DNA of 7,598 nucleotides, taken from positions 1-7,598 of the forward strand of contig JAZQNE010000115.1 in the NCBI GenBank assembly GCA_045627185.1, given 5' to 3'. A program made the position numbers and the translations under genes. Each line of letters starts with the position of its first letter. The stretch's first letter is position 1. Under the pieces are notes generated by a model, which worked only from the letters and a program-made list of their open reading frames with translations, ran no database searches and had not been told where the DNA came from. Origin of the DNA: SZUA-448 sp045627185 (GTDB lineage: Bacteria; Bacillota; Clostridia; Lachnospirales; Lachnospiraceae). This document shows, in pieces, positions 1 to 6,602 of this stretch.

Positions 1-124
1 GCTGTAAAATAACTCAGGATACAAAATAAGTTTCGCGCCGTAATGTGTTTTTTGCTGACGTTGTCAGTCAAAAAATACATTATGACGCGAAACTAAAAGT
101 GCATTCGTCAAGTTATTTTACAGC
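1..124. repeat. Long imperfect foldback (MITE-like) element with 14-bp terminal inverted repeats
   Basis: Bases 1-14 (GCTGTAAAATAACT) are the exact reverse complement of 111-124. Inside lies a second inverted repeat: 29-37 (AGTTTCGCG) pairs perfectly with 86-94. After a short mismatched stretch, 41-59 pairs with 63-82 apart from one mismatch and one unpaired base, closing on a 3-base loop at 60-62. The stretches 15-28 and 95-110 pair poorly and would form an internal bulge. There is no coding sequence. The architecture (about 124 bp, perfect ends, whole-length self-complementarity) is that of a non-autonomous miniature inverted-repeat element, but the left flank is outside the window, so no target-site duplication can be tested. 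The stem might extend further left. The alternative is a very long terminator stem. Confidence 0.6.
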
Positions 125-136
125 CTCCTTTTTTTT
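111..136 (+). terminator. Possible rightward terminator formed by the foldback and a T8 run
   Basis: The right arm of the foldback ends at 124. It is followed by CTCC and then eight consecutive T (129-136), the arrangement of an intrinsic terminator for a gene left of the window. The 14-bp outer stem is AT-rich, and four bases separate it from the T run unless the stem continues upstream of base 1 with a GGAG-like complement. The call is therefore tentative. Confidence 0.35.
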
Positions 137-268
137 CTAAAACAGCGACGGCAGACAGAAATTTTGGGTAATCCGAAAAAATACGATAATAAGACTTTTT
201 TAAAATTTTGAATAATAGGCTGCCGCATTCTTGTGACTTTAGTCGTGTGAGGTTCACAATCAGAAGAG

Positions 269-296
269 TTGTATTTTGTTCTCAATATGATATAAT
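269..296 (+). promoter_or_regulatory. Extended -10 promoter for the surface protein gene
   Basis: A perfect TATAAT lies at 291-296, preceded by TG at 288-289 with one base between (TGaTATAAT, an extended -10). The best -35 match is TTGTAT at 269-274, only 3 of 6 to consensus, with a 16-base spacer; extended -10 promoters tolerate a weak -35. Transcription would start near 303, giving a leader of about 60 bases before the ATG at 362. Just upstream, TTGTGA (231-236) and TCACAA (254-259) form a 6-bp inverted repeat that could be an operator, but it is too short to be sure of. The rest of 137-268 shows no gene or strong structure. Confidence 0.6.
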
Positions 297-361
297 GAAA
301 TTATCAGTGTTTTCAAAGGTTTTCAACAAAAATTTTTATTATTGTCTGGAGGAATATTTCC

Positions 362-2605
362 ATGAAGAAATGGCTCTATTCGTTACTTGTTGCAATCGTT
401 TTCTTTGCAGCTTTCTTACCTGTATCGGCAAAGGCAGAAGAGCCCGAACCGGTTACTTATCTGATGTATGATGCTTTTACCCTGCGCATAGAAACAAAAT
501 CGACAACAAGTTACGCTTACTTATCAAGTGTACCGGGAGGAGGCCTGCTTGGTGGCCCCGGATCAACCACTTATGTTTTAACGGATGATAAAACATTTGA
601 ATATCCCGTGACTATTCAGGGCAATGTCCTGATAATTCTTATGGACGGCAAGTCTCTTTCTTTCAATGATTATATTCTGATTGATGATGATTCCAGCCTT
701 ACCATCTGCGGTCAGTCCGAAGGAACAGGCACCCTTTCGGTTGATGTTTCCGCAAATCCCGGCCCGGACGATTATGACAACTGTATCGTCTTAAAGAATA
801 ACAGTAAACTGGACATTGAAGTCGGAACAGTTAAACTTGTCGGAAAAGACGGTGTTGCAGCCATTGCTCAGGCTTCCGGCACGGAAAACGGTACGCTCAG
901 TTTGAGAATGGGTTTGGCAGCAAAGGCCGGAGAAGATGCCGCAAACGCAGCTTTTACCGCCGATTACCTGCAAACAGGCGCCGAATATTGCGAAATCGTG
1001 GCTGAACCCTGGTTCTTATTACAAAATGCCATTAAGAACAAAACGGATTTTTCATGCGATGAGTTCACTACCAGCGTAAACTCAAGCGGTTTACTTGTAG
1101 AAATCCATAAGGACCTTATCTGCTATAACCAGACAAACGGAGCAATCGCCATTCCGAACGGTGAGACTGTTGCCATCAGACTGAACGGACACGTTATTGA
1201 CCGTGCGTTAGGTGATTGGGTTTGTAGCAACGGAAGTGTTATTAATGTTTATTATGACGCATCTCTTACGATATACGATGACAACAATACCGGCAAAATT
1301 ACCGGAGGAAACAATAACGGTAACGGTGGCGGTATTTATACCGAAGGAAAACTTACACTGGTCCAGACAACCGTTGACGGAAACAAAGCGGAATCCGGTG
1401 GCGGAATCTATTGTAACGGTATTTTAGGCGGTTCGGCTACACTCTACGGCTGTGTTGTTTCAAATAATACGGCAAGTATAATCGGAGGCGGCATTTATGC
1501 GGGTTTGTATTCAACTATTACGACCGGCTATTATCCTTCAAAAATAACCGGAAATACCGCGCCTGACGGTGGTGGTATGTATATTTCGGATTCAAACGCT
1601 AATCTTGGTTCGCTTGAAATTTCAAATAACACCGCATCCGGAAAGGGCGGCGGAATTTATTGCAGTCAATCTTTTATAGGTTTTTCGGGCTCTGTTATTG
1701 ATAACTGCACGGCAAACATCGGCGGTGGCGCATATGTATCGAACGAAGGCCGTTTTGAGGTAGTCGGCGGAGAAATCAAAAACTGCAAGGCCATCGGAGA
1801 AAACGCATGCGGTGGCGGCGTATATGTTGACTCCACTGCTGTTGCGACTTTTGCAAATAATAATATAATCAGCGGATGTTCGGCAGAAAAGGACGGTGGC
1901 GCTATTTATGCCGATGATGCGGTAGGCCTTACAAACTGTACAATTACCGAATGTACGGTAACGTCCGGAAACGGCGCCGGAATTTATCTCTGCGACGGCG
2001 ACCATGTCTTCCTCGGACAGGCTCCCAAGATCACAAACAACAAAAAAGGAACCGCAGACAACAACCTTTACGTTGCGGAAGGCGGCCTTGTAACACTCGG
2101 AACCGGTGCTGATGTTCCAGCTCCTTCAACCGGCATGAATATCGGTATTACTCTTGAAAACGGTGCTGAGTTCATTACCAACGATGCAACGGGATGTGAC
2201 GGTTACTTTGTATCTGACATCGGCGGATATGCAATTGTTCTTTCCGCAAACAAGACATTGGAACTGAAGAATCAATACACCGTTTCGTTCAACATGAACG
2301 GTCACGGTTCACCCGTTGATTCACAGACCGTTATTTCCGGAAACAAAGCAACAGCGCCTGCAACACCTACGGCTGAAGGCTATACTTTCACATGCTGGTG
2401 CCTTGATACGGACGGTAAGCCCGCTTACAATTTCAACACACCCGTTACCGCAAATGTTGCGCTTATTGCAAAGTGGGAAGAAACTCCTTCGGATCCTGTT
2501 CCTCCGACAGGCGAAGCATTGGATTACATCTTATGCTTTGCAATAATGATTGTACTTTTCGGAGTATTTACGCTTGTAAGAAAATTATTAAACAAAGACA
2601 AATAA
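362..2605 (+). CDS. Secreted, wall-anchored right-handed beta-helix surface protein with InlB-B repeat
   Basis: This is a 747-residue putative adhesin or surface protein; no specific ligand can be named. The start is fixed by GGAGG at 348-352, nine bases upstream, and by the signal peptide that follows: basic MKK, a hydrophobic core at about 4-19, and an A-K-A cleavage site after residue 25. Residues 26 to about 300 have low similarity to anything I recognise. Residues about 310-570 are a parallel beta-helix, with nine G-G-G-I-Y-type turns starting at residues 322, 346, 375, 403, 429, 454, 484, 512 and 538, 24 to 30 residues apart; similar motifs occur in polymorphic-outer-membrane-protein-like and pectate-lyase-like helices. 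Residues 639-706 form one Listeria/Bacteroides (InlB-B) repeat, ending A-K-W. The tail has VPPTG (713-717), a hydrophobic span at 722-739 and a basic end with R740, K741, K745 and K747, which is a sortase-type sorting signal with V in place of L. It is probably covalently attached to the wall. It is monocistronic, with its own promoter and terminator. The family-level call is firm; the function is unknown. Confidence 0.85.
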   Translation: MKKWLYSLLVAIVFFAAFLPVSAKAEEPEPVTYLMYDAFTLRIETKSTTSYAYLSSVPGGGLLGGPGSTTYVLTDDKTFEYPVTIQGNVLIILMDGKSLSFNDYILIDDDSSLTICGQSEGTGTLSVDVSANPGPDDYDNCIVLKNNSKLDIEVGTVKLVGKDGVAAIAQASGTENGTLSLRMGLAAKAGEDAANAAFTADYLQTGAEYCEIVAEPWFLLQNAIKNKTDFSCDEFTTSVNSSGLLVEIHKDLICYNQTNGAIAIPNGETVAIRLNGHVIDRALGDWVCSNGSVINVYYDASLTIYDDNNTGKITGGNNNGNGGGIYTEGKLTLVQTTVDGNKAESGGGIYCNGILGGSATLYGCVVSNNTASIIGGGIYAGLYSTITTGYYPSKITGNTAPDGGGMYISDSNANLGSLEISNNTASGKGGGIYCSQSFIGFSGSVIDNCTANIGGGAYVSNEGRFEVVGGEIKNCKAIGENACGGGVYVDSTAVATFANNNIISGCSAEKDGGAIYADDAVGLTNCTITECTVTSGNGAGIYLCDGDHVFLGQAPKITNNKKGTADNNLYVAEGGLVTLGTGADVPAPSTGMNIGITLENGAEFITNDATGCDGYFVSDIGGYAIVLSANKTLELKNQYTVSFNMNGHGSPVDSQTVISGNKATAPATPTAEGYTFTCWCLDTDGKPAYNFNTPVTANVALIAKWEETPSDPVPPTGEALDYILCFAIMIVLFGVFTLVRKLLNKDK

Positions 2606-2612
2606 GTGATTA

Positions 2613-2660
2613 ACCGAAACAAAACCGGGGAGCCTGCAGGCTCCCCGGTTTTGTTTCGGT
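2613..2660. terminator. Bidirectional intrinsic terminator (perfect 48-base palindrome)
   Basis: Bases 2613-2660 are a perfect palindrome centred between 2636 and 2637. The GC-rich core CCGGGGAGCCTGCAGGCTCC runs into T-rich outer arms (TTTTGTTT at 2649-2656 on the plus strand, and the mirror image on the minus strand). It starts eight bases after the stop of the surface protein gene and ends 15 bases before the stop of the convergent exporter gene, so it can end both transcripts. Confidence 0.9.
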
Positions 2661-2675
2661 GTGTGTAAGTGCTTT

Positions 2676-4472
2676 TCAGATTCTGTACTGCGTGCTGTAA
2701 AGCTTGTAATAAGCACCTTTCCTGGCCATCAGTTCATCGTGCGTACCCTTTTCTATTATGCGTCCGTCGTCAACGTAAAGGATGCATGTAGCGTTTTTTA
2801 TGGTTGAAAGGCGGTGGGCAATGATAAATGACGTTCTGTCCTTTAAGAGGCGTTTTAAGCCCTGTTGGAGCAGAAGTTCGGTTTCGGTGTCAATTGCAGC
2901 CGTTGCTTCATCCAGAATAAGAATCTTCGGGTCGGCAAGAAGTGCACGGGAGAAGGAAATCAGCTGGCGCTCGCCTGCGGAGAGGCGACTTCCGCGCTCG
3001 TTTACCTGTGTATCGTAACCGTTTTCAAGATTCATGATGAAATCATGCGCACAGACTGCGGTTGCAGCGGCTGTAACCTGTTCATCGGTTGCTTCCATGT
3101 TACCGTAACGGATGTTGTCCATAATTGTTCCGGAGAAAATGAAACTGTCCTGAAGCATTACACCCATTTGCGTACGGAGTGAGTGGAGAGTTACGCTTTC
3201 AATGTTGATCCCGTCAACCAGAATTTCACCCGAGCCGACATTATAGAAACGGCTGAGAAGGTTGATGATGGTTGACTTTCCTGCACCTGTCGGACCTACA
3301 ATCGCATATGTTTCACCGGCATTCACCTTAAAGGAAACATTATTCAGAACCGGAACTCCCGGTTCATAAGAGAAGCAGACGTTCTTAAATTCGACATCGC
3401 CCCTGATTTCAGGCATTTCCGTTGCATCGGCGCTGTCCTTGACCGAAACCGGTTCATCAATTGTTTCGAAGATTCGCTCAAGGTAGGACATTGCGGTAAG
3501 CAGGCTGTTGTAGAAACCTGCGAGCGTGTTAATGGGTGCCCAGAAGCGGGAAATATAGCTTGTCATTGCAATAATGACACCTACGGTTATTCCGTTAACA
3601 GCATCTGAAAGCCAGTTTATTCCGAGCACATAAACCGCACAGGTTGTCCATGCGGAAATGTTGTCAATTGCGGGCCAGAGCAGGAAATTGAGTTCAACCG
3701 CATGCATCCAGGCGTCTCTGTATTCAAGGCAGAGCCTGTTGAAAATGCCGGAGTTTGTTTCTTCACGGACAAAACTCTGCGTAACCCTTACGCCGTTTAT
3801 GCTTTCTGCAATATAAGCGTTGAGGTTTGATGATTTGTTGCTTGAAATCTGCCATGCAACACGCTGTTTTTTCTTGATTACGAAAATAATGATAAACAGA
3901 ACCGGCAGACCGCACATGCAGACCAGTGCGAGCCTTGGATTCAGTGTAAGCATGAAACCGATTATGAAGAAAAGGCTGCAAAGATCGGTGATTGTGTTTA
4001 CTATACCGTTGCTTAACAGGTCACTCAGCGAGTTAACATAGTTTACAACACGAACCTGGATTTTGCCATGCGGCCGTTCATCAAAATAGGAAAAAGGCAG
4101 TTCCTGAATGTGATTGAAAACATCTGAACGGATTTCATGAATCATGTTCTGCCCGAGGCGTGCAGTGATTTTGATTTTGAATCTGAGGATGAATACAATT
4201 ACAAGTGTTGTGGCAAGCAGAATTCCGGAAATGATGCAGAGCTTCTTTATATCCGAGGTATAGCCGTTATCAAGTGAAGGCAGGCATTCATCGATGATTT
4301 TTTGGAAAAGTGTAGGCGTGAGCATGCTTAAAAAGCTGGAAACAAGCATAAGAAGTATGGTCAGCGTCATATCCTTCCGATGGGGTTTGATGTAGGCGTA
4401 AAGGCGTTTTAAGTGCTTTACGTTAAACTCGGACTGAAGGGTTTCGTCTATGTCGTATTTATTACGTGCCAT
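2676..4472 (-). CDS. Heterodimeric ABC exporter half-transporter, catalytic-Glu subunit
   Basis: A 598-residue half-transporter of the MsbA/BmrD/TM288 type: an N-terminal membrane domain with six predicted helices (about 36-52, 77-97, 157-177, 180-199, 272-288, 294-311), then a nucleotide-binding domain from about 355. Visible motifs are the A-loop tyrosine Y369, Walker A GPTGAGKST at 393-401 (K399), Q-loop Q441, a degenerate signature LSAGE at 497-501 in place of LSGGQ, Walker B ILILDE with D521 and catalytic E522, D-loop D528 and H-loop H553. The partner is the upstream gene, whose stop codon ends one base before this ATG. GGAGGA for this gene (4486-4481) lies inside the end of the upstream gene, eight bases from the start, so translational coupling is likely. 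It couples ATP hydrolysis to export across the cytoplasmic membrane. The substrate (drug, lipid or peptide) cannot be told from sequence. Full length for the family. Confidence 0.93.
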   Translation of the reverse strand: MARNKYDIDETLQSEFNVKHLKRLYAYIKPHRKDMTLTILLMLVSSFLSMLTPTLFQKIIDECLPSLDNGYTSDIKKLCIISGILLATTLVIVFILRFKIKITARLGQNMIHEIRSDVFNHIQELPFSYFDERPHGKIQVRVVNYVNSLSDLLSNGIVNTITDLCSLFFIIGFMLTLNPRLALVCMCGLPVLFIIIFVIKKKQRVAWQISSNKSSNLNAYIAESINGVRVTQSFVREETNSGIFNRLCLEYRDAWMHAVELNFLLWPAIDNISAWTTCAVYVLGINWLSDAVNGITVGVIIAMTSYISRFWAPINTLAGFYNSLLTAMSYLERIFETIDEPVSVKDSADATEMPEIRGDVEFKNVCFSYEPGVPVLNNVSFKVNAGETYAIVGPTGAGKSTIINLLSRFYNVGSGEILVDGINIESVTLHSLRTQMGVMLQDSFIFSGTIMDNIRYGNMEATDEQVTAAATAVCAHDFIMNLENGYDTQVNERGSRLSAGERQLISFSRALLADPKILILDEATAAIDTETELLLQQGLKRLLKDRTSFIIAHRLSTIKNATCILYVDDGRIIEKGTHDELMARKGAYYKLYSTQYRI

Positions 4473-4473
4473 T

Positions 4474-6246
4474 TTACTTGTCCTCCTTTCCGGTCAGGTC
4501 GTCATCGCCATACTGGTGGTGGCAGATTGTTGCGTAATAACCGTCCTTTGCAAGAAGTTCTTCATGACAGCCCTGCTCAATAATCCTGCCGTCATTGACA
4601 ACCAGGATTACGTCCGCGTCCTTAATGGAAGAAATACGATGCGCAATAAGGAAAACCGTGTGGCGGTCTTTTTGTCTGTTGTCGGCCCACTGCTTGAAGC
4701 ACCCTGATAGGGCCTCCTGAATGTGCATTTCCGTTTCGGTATCAACGGCTGATGTTGTGTCATCAAGAATCAGGATTGCGGGATCCTTTAGGAGCGCCCG
4801 CGCAAGGGAAATACGCTGTTTCTGGCCGCCTGAAAGGCCCATTCCGCGCTCGCCTACAATTGTGTCATATTTATCCGGCATCTCCATAATGAAGCTGTCG
4901 GCATCGGCAAGCTCAGCTGCGCGCTTGACATCTTCAAAAGAACAGTCGGGGTTGGAGTAGGCAATATTTCCTTCAATGGTATCCGAGAAAAGGAATACGT
5001 CCTGCATTGCCATTCCTATGCCGTTTCGGAGGGACTTAAGGTCGAAGGCTTTAACGTTTGTGCCATCAATCTTAACCTCACCGGAGTCAACATCGTAGAA
5101 ACGGCACATGAGGTTCATAAGAGTTGTTTTGCCCGAACCTGTTGCGCCTATGATGCCTACTGTCTGGCCGGGGCTTATGTGGAAGGAGATATCGTGCAAA
5201 ATTTCCGCCCCGTCAACGCTGTAGGAAACGTGGTCGAATTCAACCTCACCACGCAGACGGTTTGTTGCAAGAGCATTATTGGGGTCGGTGATTGAGGGCT
5301 CATCAATTACTGTTGAATAAATCTTTTCGCACGATGTAACAAAGTTCTGAACATCGTTTGCAAGCCATCCGGACATACGGAGCGGCTGGTTGATCATCCA
5401 GAAGAAACCGCTTATCTGAATCATGTCGCCCAGAGTGATGCTGCCGTTTATAACACGCATGCCGCCTACAAAGTAGAGAAGAACGGTCATGACACTCGCC
5501 ATAAATTCGAAAATGGGAACGTACTTGCGCCAGGTTGCTGTTGCCGTGAGCTGTGCATCACGGTAAGCGTCGTTCTCTTTTTTGAACTTTTCTTTTTCGT
5601 AATCTTCCTTTGCAAAAGCTCTGACAACGCGGTAACCGCTGACATTTTCCTGTACGAAGGAGTTGAGGCTTGAAAACTGTTCACGGATTTTTCTGAAGCC
5701 GGGCTTTATGGCTTTCATCTGTTTTGTTGCGGTAAGTGCCGTAAACGGGATAATTGCAAGTATGCACAGGCCTACCTTCCAGTCAATTGTGAAAATCATT
5801 ACAATGGCAATCAGGAAGAGCAGGATGTTTTCATAAACACTGTACATTACGTATGCCGTGAAGTGGCGGAGAGCGTCCATGTCGCCGGTCTGACGTGACA
5901 TGAGGTCACCTGTACGTGTACGGTTGTAGAAACTGAAATCCTCAGCCATTATCTTACGGTAGACGAAATCACGCATGGTGTAGAGCATTCCCTGCGATGT
6001 TGATTCAAAAAGATAAAGGTAAAAATAACGGAATCCGGAACGGAGGAGTGTAGCGCAAACCCAGATAATAAGCAGTTTTGGCAGAATTTCGTACATTCCG
6101 CCGTAAATTACGTCATCTACTATGTGCTTTGTTATTTTCGGGGTGACAATCATAAAAAGATCGTTTAAGGAAACGAAGAAAAACGCAACTGCAAGCCTTA
6201 GCCGGTATTTCTTCAGAAAAGAAAGAAACCATTTGATAGCAGCCAT
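4474..6246 (-). CDS. Heterodimeric ABC exporter half-transporter, degenerate-Walker-B subunit
   Basis: A 590-residue half-transporter of the BmrC/TM287 type and first gene of the exporter operon. Predicted membrane helices lie at about 17-36, 56-78, 133-153, 157-175, 246-262 and 273-287; the nucleotide-binding domain starts near 333. Motifs are A-loop Y342, Walker A GATGSGKTT at 367-375 (K373), Q-loop Q415, canonical signature LSGGQ at 471-475, Walker B ILILDD with D495 and with D496 where the catalytic Glu normally sits, D-loop D502 and H-loop H536. The degenerate Walker B here and the degenerate signature in the partner fall in the same composite ATP site, as expected for an asymmetric heterodimer. 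The segment between Walker B and the H-loop (about 515-528, containing Q-W-A-D-N-R-Q-K-D-R) looks several residues longer than usual. The ATG is preceded by GGAGG (6258-6254) with seven bases of spacing. Full length; substrate unknown. Confidence 0.93.
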   Translation of the reverse strand: MAAIKWFLSFLKKYRLRLAVAFFFVSLNDLFMIVTPKITKHIVDDVIYGGMYEILPKLLIIWVCATLLRSGFRYFYLYLFESTSQGMLYTMRDFVYRKIMAEDFSFYNRTRTGDLMSRQTGDMDALRHFTAYVMYSVYENILLFLIAIVMIFTIDWKVGLCILAIIPFTALTATKQMKAIKPGFRKIREQFSSLNSFVQENVSGYRVVRAFAKEDYEKEKFKKENDAYRDAQLTATATWRKYVPIFEFMASVMTVLLYFVGGMRVINGSITLGDMIQISGFFWMINQPLRMSGWLANDVQNFVTSCEKIYSTVIDEPSITDPNNALATNRLRGEVEFDHVSYSVDGAEILHDISFHISPGQTVGIIGATGSGKTTLMNLMCRFYDVDSGEVKIDGTNVKAFDLKSLRNGIGMAMQDVFLFSDTIEGNIAYSNPDCSFEDVKRAAELADADSFIMEMPDKYDTIVGERGMGLSGGQKQRISLARALLKDPAILILDDTTSAVDTETEMHIQEALSGCFKQWADNRQKDRHTVFLIAHRISSIKDADVILVVNDGRIIEQGCHEELLAKDGYYATICHHQYGDDDLTGKEDK

Positions 6247-6287
6247 AAAAAAACCTCCGGGGAGAAAATTACAAGGGACCTGAATGC

Positions 6288-6305
6288 AATATATTATAAT
6301 ATATT
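6288..6305. promoter_or_regulatory. 18-bp perfect AT palindrome, candidate -10/operator of the exporter operon
   Basis: AATATATTATAATATATT is its own reverse complement, centred between 6296 and 6297. On the minus strand it contains TATAAT (6298-6293), correctly placed to start exporter mRNA about 35-40 bases before the ATG at 6246. No good minus-strand -35 is visible: the hexamer 17 bases upstream reads AACGTG. The dyad could bind a dimeric regulator, or simply reflect an AT-rich promoter. Confidence 0.35.
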
Positions 6306-6311
6306 TTCAGA

Positions 6312-6341
6312 CTGACACGTTGCATATATCGGTATTATAAT
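6312..6341 (+). promoter_or_regulatory. Sigma-A-like promoter reading right into the structured intergenic region
   Basis: CTGACA at 6312-6317 (5 of 6 to TTGACA) and a perfect TATAAT at 6336-6341 are separated by 18 bases. Transcription would start near 6348, about 255 bases before the acyltransferase ATG. The product would be either a long leader of that gene or a separate small RNA. It lies back to back with the presumed exporter promoter. Confidence 0.5.
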
Positions 6342-6371
6342 TAATTAAATTATCTAAAAAAAGCGGTTTTT

Positions 6372-6495
6372 TCAAGAACAAGAGATAGTATTACAAGAGC
6401 AAGAAATTGTTATATTTTCATATAAAATAATAAATAAAAGAAGAAACCGCAAACTCTTGTTTTTGATGGAGTATGCGGTTCCTTCTTAAGAGTTT
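6372..6495 (+). other. Structured intergenic segment with mutually exclusive pairings (candidate leader or small RNA)
   Basis: Four complementary sets share one central hairpin loop. Bases 6372-6384 (TCAAGAACAAGAG) pair with 6454-6466 over 13 positions, counting one G-U in plus-strand RNA. Bases 6438-6451 pair with 6474-6487 (13 of 14). Bases 6451-6458 (AAACTCTT) pair perfectly with 6488-6495. GCGGTTT at 6363-6369 can also pair with 6444-6450, competing with the central hairpin. Several of these exclude one another or cross, so the region could switch between folds or form a pseudoknot. It lies downstream of the promoter at 6312-6341. I recognise no known riboswitch or RNA family. The remainder of 6247-6602 contains only the listed promoters, a TTTTTGCAAAAA palindrome (6504-6515) and a 9-bp direct repeat GCAAAAATG (6509-6517 and 6556-6564). 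Confidence 0.4.
6438..6487 (-). terminator. Hairpin resembling a leftward intrinsic terminator
   Basis: The 14-bp stem (6438-6451 with 6474-6487, loop of 22 bases) has one A-C mismatch on the plus strand, which becomes a G-U pair in minus-strand RNA. Reading leftward, the stem is followed by a T-rich run (TTTATTTATTATTTT, from 6437 down to about 6423), the order expected of an intrinsic terminator. No minus-strand gene lies upstream of it in the window, so it would end only antisense transcripts. On the plus strand no T run follows the stem. Confidence 0.4.
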
Positions 6496-6542
6496 CGGTA
6501 ACGTTTTTGCAAAAATGGATGTACGAACGTCAAACAAAAATC

Positions 6543-6571
6543 TTGAAAAAAAAACGCAAAAATGATATTTT
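6543..6571 (+). promoter_or_regulatory. Proximal extended -10 promoter of the acyltransferase gene
   Basis: TTGAAA at 6543-6548 (5 of 6) is followed after 17 bases by TATTTT at 6566-6571 (4 of 6), with TG at 6563-6564 forming an extended -10. Transcription would start near 6578, leaving a leader of about 25 bases with AGGGAG at 6591-6596 as the ribosome binding site, six bases before the ATG. Confidence 0.6.
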
Positions 6572-6602
6572 ACTAGATGATTTAGATTCTAGGGAGATTC
6601 AT

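Noticed and set aside
208..471. An 87-codon plus-strand frame overlapping the start of the surface protein gene
   Set aside because: It runs through the promoter and the signal peptide region in another frame, its start precedes the likely transcription start, and it has no clear ribosome binding site. The frame starting at 362 has a strong GGAGG and a signal peptide.
1325..1987. Recurring GGTGGCGG-like DNA considered as a CRISPR or tandem nucleotide repeat
   Set aside because: The recurrence comes from the G-G-G-I-Y protein turns; the DNA between them varies in length and sequence and keeps the reading frame, so this is a protein repeat.
1622..2005. A 127-codon minus-strand frame inside the surface protein gene
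   Set aside because: It lies wholly within the beta-helix repeats and results from their repetitive codon pattern. No ribosome binding site or family resemblance is seen.
2865..3182. A 105-codon plus-strand frame opposite the ABC ATPase domain
   Set aside because: It is antisense to the conserved ATPase motifs of the minus-strand gene and shows no domain of its own.
6473..6565. A 30-codon basic plus-strand frame in the structured intergenic region, possible leader peptide
   Set aside because: The only purine-rich match (GGAG at 6468-6471) is one base from the ATG, too close to work as a normal ribosome binding site, and the composition follows the A-rich DNA. It could be revisited if ribosome profiling shows a signal.
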